A stretch of DNA of 64,000 nt from Pseudomonas reactans (GCF_013385825.1 NZ_JACAPG010000002.1:590807-654806); one strand, 5' to 3'; numbered from the stretch's first letter, positions 7,332 through 16,592 are shown. Translations and numbers: made by a program. The notes: a model not told the origin generated them from the letters alone.

Positions 7332-9242
7332 TTAGCGGATAACGGGGGCTCGTGACCAATCAATTTCCTGCGCCGGCACCGGCCTGCCAAACCAATACCC
7401 CTGCCCCATATCGCAATCGTGATCCAACAAAAACCGCGCCTGTTCAATCTGCTCGATGCCCTCGGCATGCACTTGCATGCCCATGCTTTTAGCAAGGGCG
7501 ATCACCACGCGCACGATGGCCGCGTCATCTTCATCACAGGGCAAACCAGCGACGAAGCCCTGGTCGATCTTGAGCTTCTGCACCGGCAGCCGCTTGAGGC
7601 GCAACAGCGACGAATAACCCGTACCAAAATCATCGATGGCCAGGCGCAGCCCCAACTCACGGAGACGGTGCATCTGCTCCAACGCGACCTCCGGGTCTTC
7701 CATCACCGCGCTCTCGGTGACCTCCAGCTCCAGGAAGGCCGGATCCAGGCCCGTGTCATGCAGCACCTGGGCGACCTGTTCATACAGCTCACGCCTTGCA
7801 AACAGGCGGCTGGACACATTGATGGCGATAAAACTCAGCGGGGCGCCATCAGCCAGCCATTGGCACATCTGCCGACACGCCTGGTCCATCACCCAGGCAT
7901 CGATTTCAGCAATCAACCCGGTGCGCTCGGCGATCGGAATAAATTCCCCTGGCGGCACCAGGCCGCGTTCCGGGTGCTGCCAGCGCACCAGCGCTTCGAC
8001 GCCGATCAGACGGCTGTTGTGCAGGTCGTGCACGGGTTGGTAATAGACGCAGAGTTCCTGCTGTTCGAGGGCGCGGCGCAGTTCGCTGGCAACTTCCACG
8101 CGATTCTGCGCATGTGCGGTCAGCTCCTCGGTATACAAGGCGTAGCCTTCACGGCCGGCGCTCTTGGCCTTGAACAGTGCGGAGTCGGCGTTACGCAGCA
8201 ACTGCTCGGCGCTCAGGGCATCGTTGGGGAATAGGCTGATCCCGATACTGGCGCTGATAAACAGCTGGTGGCCGTCGAAGATAAAGGGCTGTTTCATCGC
8301 GTCCAGCATGCGCTGCGCCAGGCCCGCCGCCTGGGCCACCTGTGGACAACTTTCCGCCAGCACCGCGAACTCATCTCCCCCCAGTCGGGCCAGGGTCACG
8401 CCAGGGCCAAACAGCGCCTTGAGCCGTTCGCCCACCAACTTGAGCAACTGGTCACCGACGTTATGGCCCAGGCTGTCGTTGATGATCTTGAAGTGGTCCA
8501 GGTCCAGCAGCAGCAAGGCACAACCACGCTTGTGGATTTGTGCCGAGGCCAGCGCCTGCTCGGCGCGGTCGGTGAACAGGAGGCGGTTGGGCAGGTCGGT
8601 CAACGGGTCGTGGTGCGCGAGGTGGGCCAGTTCGTGCTCGGAGTCCTTGATGGCGCTGATGTCGGAAAACACCGCGACGTAATGGCTGACCTGGCCTTGG
8701 TCATCGTGAATCACGCGAATGGTTTGCCACTGTGGATAAATTTCACCGCTTTTGCGGCGGTTCCAGATTTCACCACTCCACTCGCCGGTGCGCTCCAGGC
8801 TCTGGAACATCTGTTGATAGAAATTCGACGAATGGCGCCCGGACTTGAACAGGCTGGGCGGGCGGCCCATGACGTCTTCGCGGCTGTAGCCGGTGATCTC
8901 CATGAAAGCCCGGTTGACGTGCACGATCAGCCCCTGTGCGTCAGTCACCAACACCCCTTCGCGGGTGCAATCGAACACGGCAGCGGCTTGGCGCAGGCGT
9001 TCACGGTTTTCTTTCAGCGGCTGTTGCCGTTGATGGGTACGGGCAAATCGGGCGCAGATCAGATAAATCAACAGGGCGCTAAGCGCCACCCACACATAGC
9101 CGCACACCTGCAGCCAGTGGTTCAGCTCACTCGGGTTATCGAGAAACTCGATCAATACGCGCTGAGTGACGCCGATCCACAGAACGGAAACCAGCAGGTA
9201 TACCAGCCCCGCACGCAGGGCACCTCGGTATGAAAACAGCAT
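7332..9242 (-). CDS. Membrane PAS-GGDEF-EAL c-di-GMP protein
   Basis: The protein has 636 residues: two membrane segments (about 8-28 and 45-65), a PAS domain (about 85-200), GGDEF (about 212-370, motif GGDEF at 288-292) and EAL (about 390-630). The EAL domain keeps its expected catalytic residues: Glu416 in EAL, Asn475, Glu507 in ELEVTE, DDFG at 537-540, Lys558 and Glu594. Phosphodiesterase activity is therefore likely. The GGDEF motif is intact, but the RxxD inhibitory site five residues upstream is replaced by GPGV. Start: ATG 9242 with AAGGA about 11 nt upstream; a TTG seven codons earlier is less likely. The sensory input is unknown. Confidence 0.92.
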   Translation of the reverse strand: MLFSYRGALRAGLVYLLVSVLWIGVTQRVLIEFLDNPSELNHWLQVCGYVWVALSALLIYLICARFARTHQRQQPLKENRERLRQAAAVFDCTREGVLVTDAQGLIVHVNRAFMEITGYSREDVMGRPPSLFKSGRHSSNFYQQMFQSLERTGEWSGEIWNRRKSGEIYPQWQTIRVIHDDQGQVSHYVAVFSDISAIKDSEHELAHLAHHDPLTDLPNRLLFTDRAEQALASAQIHKRGCALLLLDLDHFKIINDSLGHNVGDQLLKLVGERLKALFGPGVTLARLGGDEFAVLAESCPQVAQAAGLAQRMLDAMKQPFIFDGHQLFISASIGISLFPNDALSAEQLLRNADSALFKAKSAGREGYALYTEELTAHAQNRVEVASELRRALEQQELCVYYQPVHDLHNSRLIGVEALVRWQHPERGLVPPGEFIPIAERTGLIAEIDAWVMDQACRQMCQWLADGAPLSFIAINVSSRLFARRELYEQVAQVLHDTGLDPAFLELEVTESAVMEDPEVALEQMHRLRELGLRLAIDDFGTGYSSLLRLKRLPVQKLKIDQGFVAGLPCDEDDAAIVRVVIALAKSMGMQVHAEGIEQIEQARFLLDHDCDMGQGYWFGRPVPAQEIDWSRAPVIR

Positions 9243-9408
9243 ATGGTCAGTAATCCTTACCAAAAAAACAGAATCGCCCTACAAAGGCTGCGGATTATAG
9301 AATAAGAAACATCCAGTCACTCCTATCTGAAAGGGCGGCTGGTTTTCTCTGTAGGCTTAGTGATAATGCGTGAGCTGTTCTTTTCTTTATCTGAGGGCCA
9401 TACAGCCT

Positions 9409-10593
9409 ATGTGGTACAACGGTTTTCTTGACCTGTCAGCCTGGCAACTGGTGGCGGTCACTCTGTTGATGACCCACGTGACCATCGTTGCGGTCACAGT
9501 CTATCTGCATCGCTATTCGGCCCATCGCTCCCTGGAGCTCAATGCCGGTCTGAAACACTTTTTCCGCTTCTGGCTGTGGTTGACCACGGCGCAGAACACC
9601 CGCGAGTGGACCGCCATCCACCGCAAGCACCACGCCAAGTGCGAAACCGTCGACGACCCGCACAGCCCGGTCATCAAGGGCCTGTCCACCGTGATGCGCA
9701 AAGGCGCCGAGTTGTACCGTGCCGAGGCCGAAAACCCCGAGACCCTGCGCATCTACGGCAAGAACTGCCCGGAAGACTGGGTCGAACGCAACATCTACAC
9801 CCCCTACCCGCTGCTGGGCGTAGCGATCATGGGCGTGATCGACCTGCTGCTGTTCGGCACCATCGGCATCACCATCTGGGCGATCCAGATGATGTGGATC
9901 CCGTTCTGGGCTGCCGGCGTGATCAACGGCCTGGGGCATGCCGTGGGTTATCGCAACTTCGAATGCCGTGACGCGGCGACCAACCTGGTGCCGTGGGGCA
10001 TCATCGTCGGTGGCGAAGAGCTGCATAACAACCATCACACCTACCCCAACTCCGCCAAGCTGTCGGTGAAGAAGTGGGAATTCGACATGGGCTGGGCATG
10101 GATCAAAGTCTTCAGCTTCCTGCGCCTGGCCAAGGTGCAACGCGTCGCGCCCATCGCCCACCGCGTGGAAGGCAAGGGCCATCTGGACATGGACACCGCC
10201 ATGGCGATCCTCAATAACCGGTTCCAGATCATGGCCCAGTACCGCAAGTTGGTAATCGGTCCGCTGGTCAAGCAGGAGCTGGAAAAAGTCGATCACTCGG
10301 TGCGGCACCAGTTCCACCGCGCCAAGCGTCTGCTGTCGCGGGAAACCAGCTTGCTGGATGACCGCCACCATCTGCGTATCCAGAGCATGCTGGAACACAG
10401 CCAGGCGCTGAAAGTGATTTACGAGAAGCGTTTGGCGCTGCAGCAGATCTGGCTCAAGACCAGCTCCAATGGCCACGATATGCTGGCGGCCATCAAGGAA
10501 TGGGTGCATGAAGCCGAGGCCAGCGGTATCCAGTCCCTGCGGGATTTCGCTCACCAATTGAAGACTTATTCACTGCGTCCTGCGGCAGCCTGA
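9409..10593 (+). CDS. desA: Acyl-lipid/acyl-CoA delta-9 desaturase (DesA-type)
   Basis: The protein has 394 residues. The three His boxes of integral-membrane desaturases are present: HRYSAH (34-39), HRKHH (71-75) and HNNHH (206-210). They bind the di-iron centre that inserts a double bond into saturated acyl chains to adjust membrane fluidity. Hydrophobic spans surround boxes 1 and 2 and residues 135-175. The C-terminal about 120 residues are hydrophilic and helical. By similarity of motif spacing this is the phospholipid desaturase type (DesA) rather than DesB; that choice is moderate. The start at 9409 gives GAGG about 12 nt upstream; an upstream in-frame codon at 9370 is less likely. Confidence 0.85.
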   Translation: MWYNGFLDLSAWQLVAVTLLMTHVTIVAVTVYLHRYSAHRSLELNAGLKHFFRFWLWLTTAQNTREWTAIHRKHHAKCETVDDPHSPVIKGLSTVMRKGAELYRAEAENPETLRIYGKNCPEDWVERNIYTPYPLLGVAIMGVIDLLLFGTIGITIWAIQMMWIPFWAAGVINGLGHAVGYRNFECRDAATNLVPWGIIVGGEELHNNHHTYPNSAKLSVKKWEFDMGWAWIKVFSFLRLAKVQRVAPIAHRVEGKGHLDMDTAMAILNNRFQIMAQYRKLVIGPLVKQELEKVDHSVRHQFHRAKRLLSRETSLLDDRHHLRIQSMLEHSQALKVIYEKRLALQQIWLKTSSNGHDMLAAIKEWVHEAEASGIQSLRDFAHQLKTYSLRPAAA

Positions 10594-10599
10594 TGGTGC

Positions 10600-10636
10600 G
10601 GTGGGAGGGCTTGCTCTCCCACCTATCAGCTTTTTG
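10600..10636 (+). terminator. Hairpin terminator after the desaturase gene
   Basis: GGTGGGAG (10600-10607) pairs with CTCCCACC (10616-10623) across an 8-nt loop, and a TTTTT run follows at 10632-10636. It begins 6 nt after the desA stop. The T run is about 8 nt from the stem, so termination may be partial. The arm sequence also resembles a diverged REP. Confidence 0.5.
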
Positions 10637-10781
10637 GCGTCATTTACCGGGCACCGGCAATCGGTCCTGTTGACGGAACTTCACCGTAATTACCCTCTCT
10701 CAATGAACACTTCGCCATCATGGTGGCCCCTTGTAGCGACCGCTGCTCCAACCTGCGGCGCGCCCAGAGAGAGTTGTGCCG

Positions 10782-11783
10782 ATGGTTCACGAAAATCCAT
10801 ACTTGCCCGATCCTCCCACCGCTGAACATCCGCGTCCGGCTGCCGCCGCGACCCTGTTGGCGCTGGTGCATGCCCAGGGTGAAGTCGAGCGGTTGAGCGA
10901 GCGCGAGCAACTGCTGAGTTCGATGCTGGTGAGCGTGAACGCGGTGCTGTGGGCCATCGATTGGGAAACTCGCCGTGTGCTGTACGTGAGCCCGGCCTAT
11001 GAACGCGTTTTCGGCCGTTCCGCCGGACTGCTGCTGGCCGACCATCGGGAATGGCGCAACAGTATTCACCCCGAAGACCTCGACTACGCCGAACACAGCC
11101 TGGCCCGCGTGCTGGAACAAGGCGCCGTGGAAGACCGCGAATACCGCATCATCACCGCCGACGGGCAGATCCGCTGGCTGAGTGACAAGTGCTACATCAA
11201 CCAGCAGGTCGAACCCGGCGAACCGTTGATCGTGGTGGGCATGGCCGAAGACATCACTGAAAAGAAACAAATGGAGCTGGAGCTGCACCGCCTGGCTACC
11301 ACCGACGTGCTGACCCAGAGCAGCAATCGCCGGCACTTCTTCGAATGCGCCAACCAGGCCTTCGATACGGCCTGTGCCCAAGGTGCGTCGCTGGCCTTCC
11401 TGCTGCTGGACATCGATGACTTCAAGGACGTCAACGACAGCTATGGCCACCTGGAAGGTGATCAGGTGTTGCGACGTATCGCCGAGAGCGGCCGCGGGGT
11501 ATTACGCCGTGGCGATCTGTTCGGACGCATTGGCGGCGAAGAGTTCGCCGCCGTCCTGCCTGGCTGCGCGCCGGAGATGGCCTTGCAAGTGGCGGAGCGG
11601 CTGGGCAGGGAAATTCAGGAACTGAGTTTCAGCTATGAAGGCCAGGTTTTCAGCGTGACTATCAGTCAGGGACTGGCCAGCCTCACGGAGCAAGACTCGA
11701 CACTGGACAGCCTGTTCGCCCGCGCCGATGCCGCTATGTACGAGGCCAAGCGCCAGGGGAAAAACCGCGTCATCGCGGGATAA
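10782..11783 (+). CDS. PAS-GGEEF diguanylate cyclase
   Basis: The protein has 333 residues with no membrane span. A short coiled segment (VERLSEREQLLSSML) leads into a PAS/PAC domain (about 45-165) that ends EDITEKKQMELELHRLATTD. A GGDEF domain follows with RIGGEEFAAVLPG. The active-site GGEEF is intact, and an RxxD inhibitory site (RRGD) lies exactly five residues before it. An active, product-inhibited cyclase that makes c-di-GMP from two GTP is therefore likely. The ATG at 10782 follows AGAGAG at good spacing; a GTG two codons earlier is an alternative. The PAS input signal is unknown. A REPIN follows. Confidence 0.92.
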   Translation: MVHENPYLPDPPTAEHPRPAAAATLLALVHAQGEVERLSEREQLLSSMLVSVNAVLWAIDWETRRVLYVSPAYERVFGRSAGLLLADHREWRNSIHPEDLDYAEHSLARVLEQGAVEDREYRIITADGQIRWLSDKCYINQQVEPGEPLIVVGMAEDITEKKQMELELHRLATTDVLTQSSNRRHFFECANQAFDTACAQGASLAFLLLDIDDFKDVNDSYGHLEGDQVLRRIAESGRGVLRRGDLFGRIGGEEFAAVLPGCAPEMALQVAERLGREIQELSFSYEGQVFSVTISQGLASLTEQDSTLDSLFARADAAMYEAKRQGKNRVIAG

Positions 11784-11794
11784 CACCGAACCCC

Positions 11795-11866
11795 TGTAGG
11801 AGCTGGCTTGCCAGCGATAGCGGTGGAGGCTGATACACCGCCATCGCTGGCAAGCCAGCTCCTACG
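11795..11866. repeat. REPIN
   Basis: TGTAGGAGCTGGCTTGCCAG and its inverse (CTGGCAAGCCAGCTCCTAC) enclose about 25 nt. It sits in the gap between two convergent genes. The inner bases differ from the 2832/7235 type but are compensated on both arms, so the hairpin is conserved. Confidence 0.85.
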
Positions 11867-11884
11867 GGGTGATCGGTGTGGACT

Positions 11885-13093
11885 TCAGGCCTTGCGTACC
11901 CGCATCAGTTCCGACAAGCCGACCTTAAGCAATCGCGCAGTCTTGCCCCGGGCCAGCTCTTCCAACCCTTCATGCTCAGTCAAGCGCGCCATCTGCGCGG
12001 CCAGGTTTACCACCAACGCATCCCGGCCATACACCCCGCCTTCCAGGGAGTAGGTCGCCGCAATCAGTTGGCGCAGTTCCAGCGGCAAACGCCAACGCGC
12101 GCGCAGTGCCGAACCATAGGCGGCGCCGAAGGTGTAGAGAGACTCACCAATCGCTTCGTCATCCAGCGCACCGCCGCCCTGGCGCCAGTCTTCCAGGCAG
12201 CGCAACAGCGCCAGGTCACCAAGCCGGTGGAGGATACCGGCGCTGTAACAGCGTTCGTGGTCCAGCTCCAACATGCGTGCCAACCGCCGAGCGTAGTCGG
12301 CGGTGTCCTGGGACAATTGCCAGTGGCGCTCGGCATAGGCCAACAGGGCCGGGTCGTCCAGCACCACGTTGTGCTTGAGCGCCAGGCCGAGGATCAGGTT
12401 CATGCTTTGCCCCGGCACCAGCTTTTGCAACGCCGCTGGCAAGGATTGAACGGGAGTGCCGTGATGGCCGGCGCTGTTCGCGGCCGCAATAAGCACAGCG
12501 GTGATTTGCGGGTCCGTGCGTACCTGGTCTTCCAGGCGCTTGAGGTCCAAGCCATCGGGGCCGAGACTGTGTTGCACGGCGGCTTTCACATCGACTCGCA
12601 ACGGCGCGCCATCGGACGCTTCGCGGCGGCGCTCAAGGAACACCGGCAAGGTCATGCCCGGTGACAGCGGTGGAATCTCGCAGTACACCGTTTCACCTTC
12701 GTTGAGCAGCAGGTCTTGCAGGCGCTGGGTCAGGCCTTCCATATTCAAGGGTTTGGTCAGGTACGCCGTCGGCGCCAGGGGCAAGGCTTCACGCACGCTG
12801 GCGCTGTCGTTGCGACTGCTCAGCAGAATGAACGGCAACGCGGGCGAGCGGCGCTTCTGGCGCACGCTGCGCAGCAGGCTCAGACCATCGACGCCCGGAA
12901 GCTCCCAATCGGCCAGGATCAGGTCGTAGGCTTTTTCTCGCAGCAACGTCGCTGCTTGCTGCCCGTCCGCACACACATCCAGCCGTGCGTCGCAGCGCAC
13001 ATTCAACAACACTTGCTTGAGCAGGTCCCGCGACCAGGGATCCGCCTCGGCAATCAGCACACGGGGTACAGCGGGTAAATCAACAGCAGTCAT
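11885..13093 (-). CDS. Response regulator with HDOD output domain
   Basis: The protein has 402 residues. The N-terminal REC domain (about 10-130) has phospho-acceptor Asp62 (LILADWELPG) and Lys114 (YLTKPL). After a linker comes an HDOD domain (about 165-360), recognised from VRTDPQITAVLIAAANSAGHHGTPVQSLPAALQKLVPGQSMNLILGLAL and the following YSAGILHRLGDLALLR. HDOD domains are HD-like folds without metal-binding catalytic residues and usually act in signalling by protein contact. No histidine kinase is adjacent, so the input is unknown. A 140-nt gap with the gabT terminator separates it from gabT. Confidence 0.87.
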   Translation of the reverse strand: MTAVDLPAVPRVLIAEADPWSRDLLKQVLLNVRCDARLDVCADGQQAATLLREKAYDLILADWELPGVDGLSLLRSVRQKRRSPALPFILLSSRNDSASVREALPLAPTAYLTKPLNMEGLTQRLQDLLLNEGETVYCEIPPLSPGMTLPVFLERRREASDGAPLRVDVKAAVQHSLGPDGLDLKRLEDQVRTDPQITAVLIAAANSAGHHGTPVQSLPAALQKLVPGQSMNLILGLALKHNVVLDDPALLAYAERHWQLSQDTADYARRLARMLELDHERCYSAGILHRLGDLALLRCLEDWRQGGGALDDEAIGESLYTFGAAYGSALRARWRLPLELRQLIAATYSLEGGVYGRDALVVNLAAQMARLTEHEGLEELARGKTARLLKVGLSELMRVRKA

Positions 13094-13183
13094 CCAGCAC
13101 GCTCCATCGGCAATGCTTGCACCTTAGACAATGCAGACGCCTACGTACAATGAACACGGCCTGAATGTGCGGCAATGGGCATA

Positions 13184-13209
13184 AAAAAACCCGCCGAAGC
13201 GGGTTTTTT
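13184..13209 (-). terminator. Intrinsic terminator downstream of gabT
   Basis: AAAAAACCCGC, tetraloop CGAA, GCGGGTTTTTT forms a textbook hairpin with a U tract on both strands. It lies 24 nt past the gabT stop and before the REC-HDOD start, so it mainly ends the gabT transcript. Confidence 0.88.
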
Positions 13210-13232
13210 CTGTCGATCAGGTCAGCATCCGC

Positions 13233-14510
13233 TTACAGCTCGGAGAAGCACTCTTCGATGATCGCCAGGCCTTTGTCCAACTGCTCGTCCGGCGAAGTCA
13301 GCGGGACCAGTACGCGCAACACGTTGCCGTAGGTGCCGCAGCTCAGCAGGATCAGGCCCTTGTCACGCGCCTTGGCCACCACGGCGGCAACCGCTGCGGC
13401 GTTTGGCTTGTGGCTGTCGCCACCTTCGAACAGCTCGACCGCGATCATTGCGCCCAGAGCACGCACTTCGCCGATCACCGGGTACTTGGCCTGAATGGCT
13501 TTCAGACCGGTCACCAGACGCTCGCCGACAGCCTTGCAGCGGTCCAGCAGGTGCTCTTCTTCGAACACTTCCATCACGGCCAGGGCCGCGGCGCAGGCGA
13601 TCGGGCTACCGGCGTAGGTGCCGCCCAGGCCGCCGGGCGCGATGGCGTCCATGTACTCGGCCTTGCCGCACACGCCGGCCAGCGGGAAGCCGCCGGCGAT
13701 GGACTTGGCGAAGGTAGTCAGGTCGGCAGCAACGCCCATCTGTTCCATCGCGAAGAAGGTGCCCGTACGGCCGGCACCAGTCTGTACTTCGTCGGCAATC
13801 AACAGGATGCCGTGCTTGTCGCACAGTTCACGCAGGCGCTTCATGAAGGACTTTGGCGCGACGTAGAAACCGCCTTCGCCCTGCACCGGCTCGATGATGA
13901 TGGCAGCGATATCACGCGGCTCGGCATCGTTCTTGAAGATGCGTTCGATGCTGGCGATGGCGTCGTCGTCGCTCACACCGTGCAGTTCGTTCGGGAACAG
14001 CGCGCGGAACACGCCGCCTGGCATCAGGCCCATGCCGGCCGAGTAAGGCACGACTTTACCCGTGAGACCCAGGGTCATCATGGTGCGACCGTGGTAGGCG
14101 CCGGTGAAGGCGATCACACCGGCACGGCCCGTGGCGGCGCGGGCGATTTTCACGGCGTTTTCGACGGCTTCGGAACCGGTAGTGACCAGCAGGGTTTTCT
14201 TGGCGAAATCACCTGGGACCTTGGCGTTGATTTTTTCGCACAGTTCCACGTAAGGCTCGTAGGCCAGTACCTGGAAGCAGGTGTGCGTCAGCTTGTTCAG
14301 TTGCTCGGTCACGGCCGCGATGATTTTCGGGTGCACGTGGCCGGTGTTCAGCACGGCGATACCGCCGGCGAAGTCGATGAACTCGCGACCTTCAACGTCG
14401 GTCACGGTGGCGTTCTTCGCGGATTCGGCGAAGATCGGGTGAATCTGGCCAACACCGCGGGGGACAGCGGCTTCGCGGCGTTTCATCAGGGATGCGTTGG
14501 TCTTGCTCAT
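13233..14510 (-). CDS. gabT: 4-aminobutyrate aminotransferase
   Basis: The protein has 425 residues, the usual GabT length. It is a class III PLP aminotransferase with the cofactor motif IADEVQTGAGRTG (Asp240) and the Schiff-base lysine Lys269 in TTFAKSIAGGFPLAG. The substrate-side motif TGSEAVENAVKIARAATGR is also present. It moves the amino group of GABA to 2-oxoglutarate, giving succinate semialdehyde for GabD. The start at 14510 has GAGG 6 nt upstream, so a 6-codon extension is rejected. It is downstream of gabD on the same strand, with a 180-nt gap. Confidence 0.95.
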   Translation of the reverse strand: MSKTNASLMKRREAAVPRGVGQIHPIFAESAKNATVTDVEGREFIDFAGGIAVLNTGHVHPKIIAAVTEQLNKLTHTCFQVLAYEPYVELCEKINAKVPGDFAKKTLLVTTGSEAVENAVKIARAATGRAGVIAFTGAYHGRTMMTLGLTGKVVPYSAGMGLMPGGVFRALFPNELHGVSDDDAIASIERIFKNDAEPRDIAAIIIEPVQGEGGFYVAPKSFMKRLRELCDKHGILLIADEVQTGAGRTGTFFAMEQMGVAADLTTFAKSIAGGFPLAGVCGKAEYMDAIAPGGLGGTYAGSPIACAAALAVMEVFEEEHLLDRCKAVGERLVTGLKAIQAKYPVIGEVRALGAMIAVELFEGGDSHKPNAAAVAAVVAKARDKGLILLSCGTYGNVLRVLVPLTSPDEQLDKGLAIIEECFSEL

Positions 14511-14637
14511 AAAGTCCTCATTCGCCACTCATCGGGTGGCGTGGTCCAAGGAATACGTGGCGGGGAGGCAACTACGGCAGCATGCGATGATCGACTGCCG
14601 CAGCTTTCCCGGCCACTACGAATTACGGGGTGAAACA

Positions 14638-14669
14638 CGCAAAGGGTCAGCGCTCTCGTGCCCTCTGCG
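14638..14669 (-). terminator. Hairpin between gabD and gabT
   Basis: On the minus strand CGCAGAGGG pairs with CCCTTTGCG (one G-U pair) around a 14-nt loop, followed by TGTTT. It lies just after gabD and before gabT. It could attenuate read-through into gabT, or be a processing hairpin. Confidence 0.4.
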
Positions 14670-14691
14670 TTTGCTGCGATCCCTTCCCGGC

Positions 14692-16134
14692 TTAGATGCC
14701 CAGGCAGAGGTATTTGATTTCCAGGTAATCCTCGATCCCGTACTTGGAGCCTTCACGGCCCAGGCCCGAGGCCTTGATGCCGCCAAACGGCGCCACTTCG
14801 TTGGAGATCAACCCGGTGTTGACGCCTACCATGCCGTACTCCAGGGCTTCGGCCACACGGAACACACGGCCCAGGTCGCGAGCGTAGAAGTAGGAAGCCA
14901 GGCCGAACTCGGTGTCGTTGGACATCGCGATCACTTCGGCTTCGTCCTTGAAACGGAACAGCGGTGCCAGCGGGCCGAAGGTTTCTTCCTTCGCCACGGC
15001 AGCGTCCTTCGGCACGTCGACCAGGATAGTCGGCTCGAAGAAGTTGCCTTCCATCACCTTGCCACCGGCCAACAGCTTGGCGCCTTTGCTCAGAGCATCA
15101 GCAATGTGTTCCTGGACCTTGGCCACGGCTTTTTCGTCGATCAGCGGGCCAGTGGTGGTGCCGTCTTCCAGACCGTTGCCGATCTTCAATTTGGTCACGG
15201 CCACTTTGAGTTTTTCCGCGAACGCGTCGTAGACCGAGTCCTGGATGTACAGGCGGTTGGCGCAGACGCAGGTCTGGCCGTTGTTGCGGTACTTGGAGAT
15301 GATCGCGCCTTCGACGGCCTTATCCAGGTCCGCGTCGTCGAACACGATGAACGGCGCGTTGCCGCCCAGCTCCAGGGAAACTTTCTTGATGTCCTTGGCG
15401 CACTCGGCCATCAGTTGGCGACCGATTTCGGTCGAGCCGGTGAAGGACAATTTACGCACGATCGGGTTGCTGGTCAGCTCGCCGCCGATGTCGCCGGCGC
15501 TGCCGGTGACCACACTCAGCACGCCTTTTGGAATACCGGCGCGGTGCGCCAGCTCAACCAGGGCCAGGGCCGAAAACGGGGTTTGCGAAGCCGGCTTGAT
15601 CACCATGGTGCAACCGGCGGCCAGGGCCGGGCCGGCTTTACGGGTGATCATCGCGGCCGGGAAGTTCCACGGGGTGATCGCAGCGGTCACGCCGATCGGC
15701 TGCTTGATCACGATCAGGCGCTTGTCAGGCTGGTGCCCAGGAATCACGTCGCCGTAGATGCGCTTGGCTTCTTCGGCAAACCACTCGATAAAGGAGGCGG
15801 CATAGACAATTTCGCCCTTGGCTTCGGCCAGTGGTTTGCCTTGCTCGAGGGTCATCAGGCGGCCGAGGTCGTCCTGGTTTTCGATCAACAGTTCGAACCA
15901 GCGGCGAAGCTTGTTGGCGCGCTCTTTGGCGGTCAGTGCACGCCAGGCTGGCAGCGCCTTGTCGGCGGCTTCGATGGCGCGGCGGGTTTCGGCGGCGCCC
16001 ATCTTTGGCACGGTGCCGAGAATTTCGCCCGTGGCAGGGTTATTGACCTTGATCGTTTGACCGTTGTCCGCATCGACCCAAGCGCCATCGATAAAGGCTT
16101 GCTGGCGGAACAACTGGGCATCTTTAAGCTGCAT
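14692..16134 (-). CDS. gabD: NAD(P)-dependent succinate-semialdehyde dehydrogenase
   Basis: The protein has 480 residues, the normal GabD length. The aldehyde dehydrogenase motifs are intact: catalytic Cys289 in NNGQTCVCANR, general-base Glu255 in LELGGNAPF, and the cofactor-binding TPWNFP and GSTEIGR segments. It oxidises succinate semialdehyde to succinate. CVCANR with the second Cys two residues after the nucleophile is typical of GabD. AAGGAA lies 8 nt before ATG 16134, so a much longer in-frame reading is not used. It works with gabT directly downstream. Confidence 0.95.
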   Translation of the reverse strand: MQLKDAQLFRQQAFIDGAWVDADNGQTIKVNNPATGEILGTVPKMGAAETRRAIEAADKALPAWRALTAKERANKLRRWFELLIENQDDLGRLMTLEQGKPLAEAKGEIVYAASFIEWFAEEAKRIYGDVIPGHQPDKRLIVIKQPIGVTAAITPWNFPAAMITRKAGPALAAGCTMVIKPASQTPFSALALVELAHRAGIPKGVLSVVTGSAGDIGGELTSNPIVRKLSFTGSTEIGRQLMAECAKDIKKVSLELGGNAPFIVFDDADLDKAVEGAIISKYRNNGQTCVCANRLYIQDSVYDAFAEKLKVAVTKLKIGNGLEDGTTTGPLIDEKAVAKVQEHIADALSKGAKLLAGGKVMEGNFFEPTILVDVPKDAAVAKEETFGPLAPLFRFKDEAEVIAMSNDTEFGLASYFYARDLGRVFRVAEALEYGMVGVNTGLISNEVAPFGGIKASGLGREGSKYGIEDYLEIKYLCLGI

Positions 16135-16462
16135 GTCGGCTTTCCTTAACAGCACCGCGCGCACGCGGAGCGAATTAGAGTTGTTGAAAGGCGCCTTGTG
16201 GGCTGCCGTCAGGGAAATCAGCCCCAGCACGCAGAGAAGTGGAAGCGCGCGCGGGAGACAGAGCGTTTGAAATCTCAAACGAATCCTAGGATCAATGGGG
16301 GTATAGGGCAATAGTCTGTTCGAAAAAAAGAACGAAAACGGCGCATTTGCCGAAACTTTCTGATCAGCGTGTTTCAGCCCGGTTCCAGCGCATCGATCAC
16401 CGGCACCCGGCGCAGGGCCTCTGCGGGGCCAATTCCTACGTATAAACGCCCAAAGACCAGCA
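16135..16462. other. Upstream region of gabD
   Basis: About 330 nt without a supported gene. The part next to gabD reads in frame with it but has no ribosome binding site. The only distinct structure is the dyad at 16264. A stop-free minus frame here is explained by GC bias. Confidence 0.5.
16264..16281. promoter_or_regulatory. 7-bp dyad upstream of gabD
   Basis: CGTTTGA-AATC-TCAAACG is a perfect inverted repeat 130 nt upstream of the gabD ATG. Its size and 4-nt centre suit a dimeric regulator. No regulator gene is adjacent, so its owner is unknown. Confidence 0.4.
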
Positions 16463-16491
16463 TGGACGCCCAAGGTCGACATGGGTATGAT
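16463..16491 (+). promoter_or_regulatory. Promoter of tRNA-Arg
   Basis: A -35 TGGACG (16463-16468) and a -10 TATGAT (16486-16491) are 17 nt apart. The GC-rich stretch GTCGCCCGC between the -10 and the tRNA is typical of stable-RNA promoters under stringent control. Transcription would start about 6 nt before the tRNA. Confidence 0.6.
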
Positions 16492-16504
16492 GTCGCCCGC
16501 ACAA

Positions 16505-16581
16505 GCATCCGTAGCTCAGCTGGATAGAGTACTGCCCTCCGAAGGCAGGGGTCGTGGGTTCGAATCCCGCCGGGTGCACCA
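16505..16581 (+). tRNA. tRNA-Arg (anticodon CCG)
   Basis: A complete 77-nt tRNA: acceptor arms GCATCCG and CGGGTGC (one T-G pair), D-arm with TAGCTCAGCTGGATAGAG, and anticodon stem CTGCC/GGCAG with loop CTCCGAA, so the anticodon is CCG reading CGG (Arg). The T-arm is GTGGGTTCGAATCCCGC, and CCA is encoded in the DNA. Confidence 0.97.
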
Positions 16582-16592
16582 GATATGATGAG

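Noticed and set aside
2832..11866. REPINs considered as CRISPR-like repeats
   Set aside because: They are dispersed single inverted pairs in separate gaps, not regularly spaced direct repeats with spacers, and no cas genes are present.
14497..16149. 550-codon plus-strand frame opposite gabD
   Set aside because: Antisense to an intact dehydrogenase gene; a coding-bias artefact.
14692..16482. GabD with a 116-residue N-terminal extension
   Set aside because: The added segment has no similarity to the family and no ribosome binding site; AAGGAA directly precedes the internal ATG at 16134.
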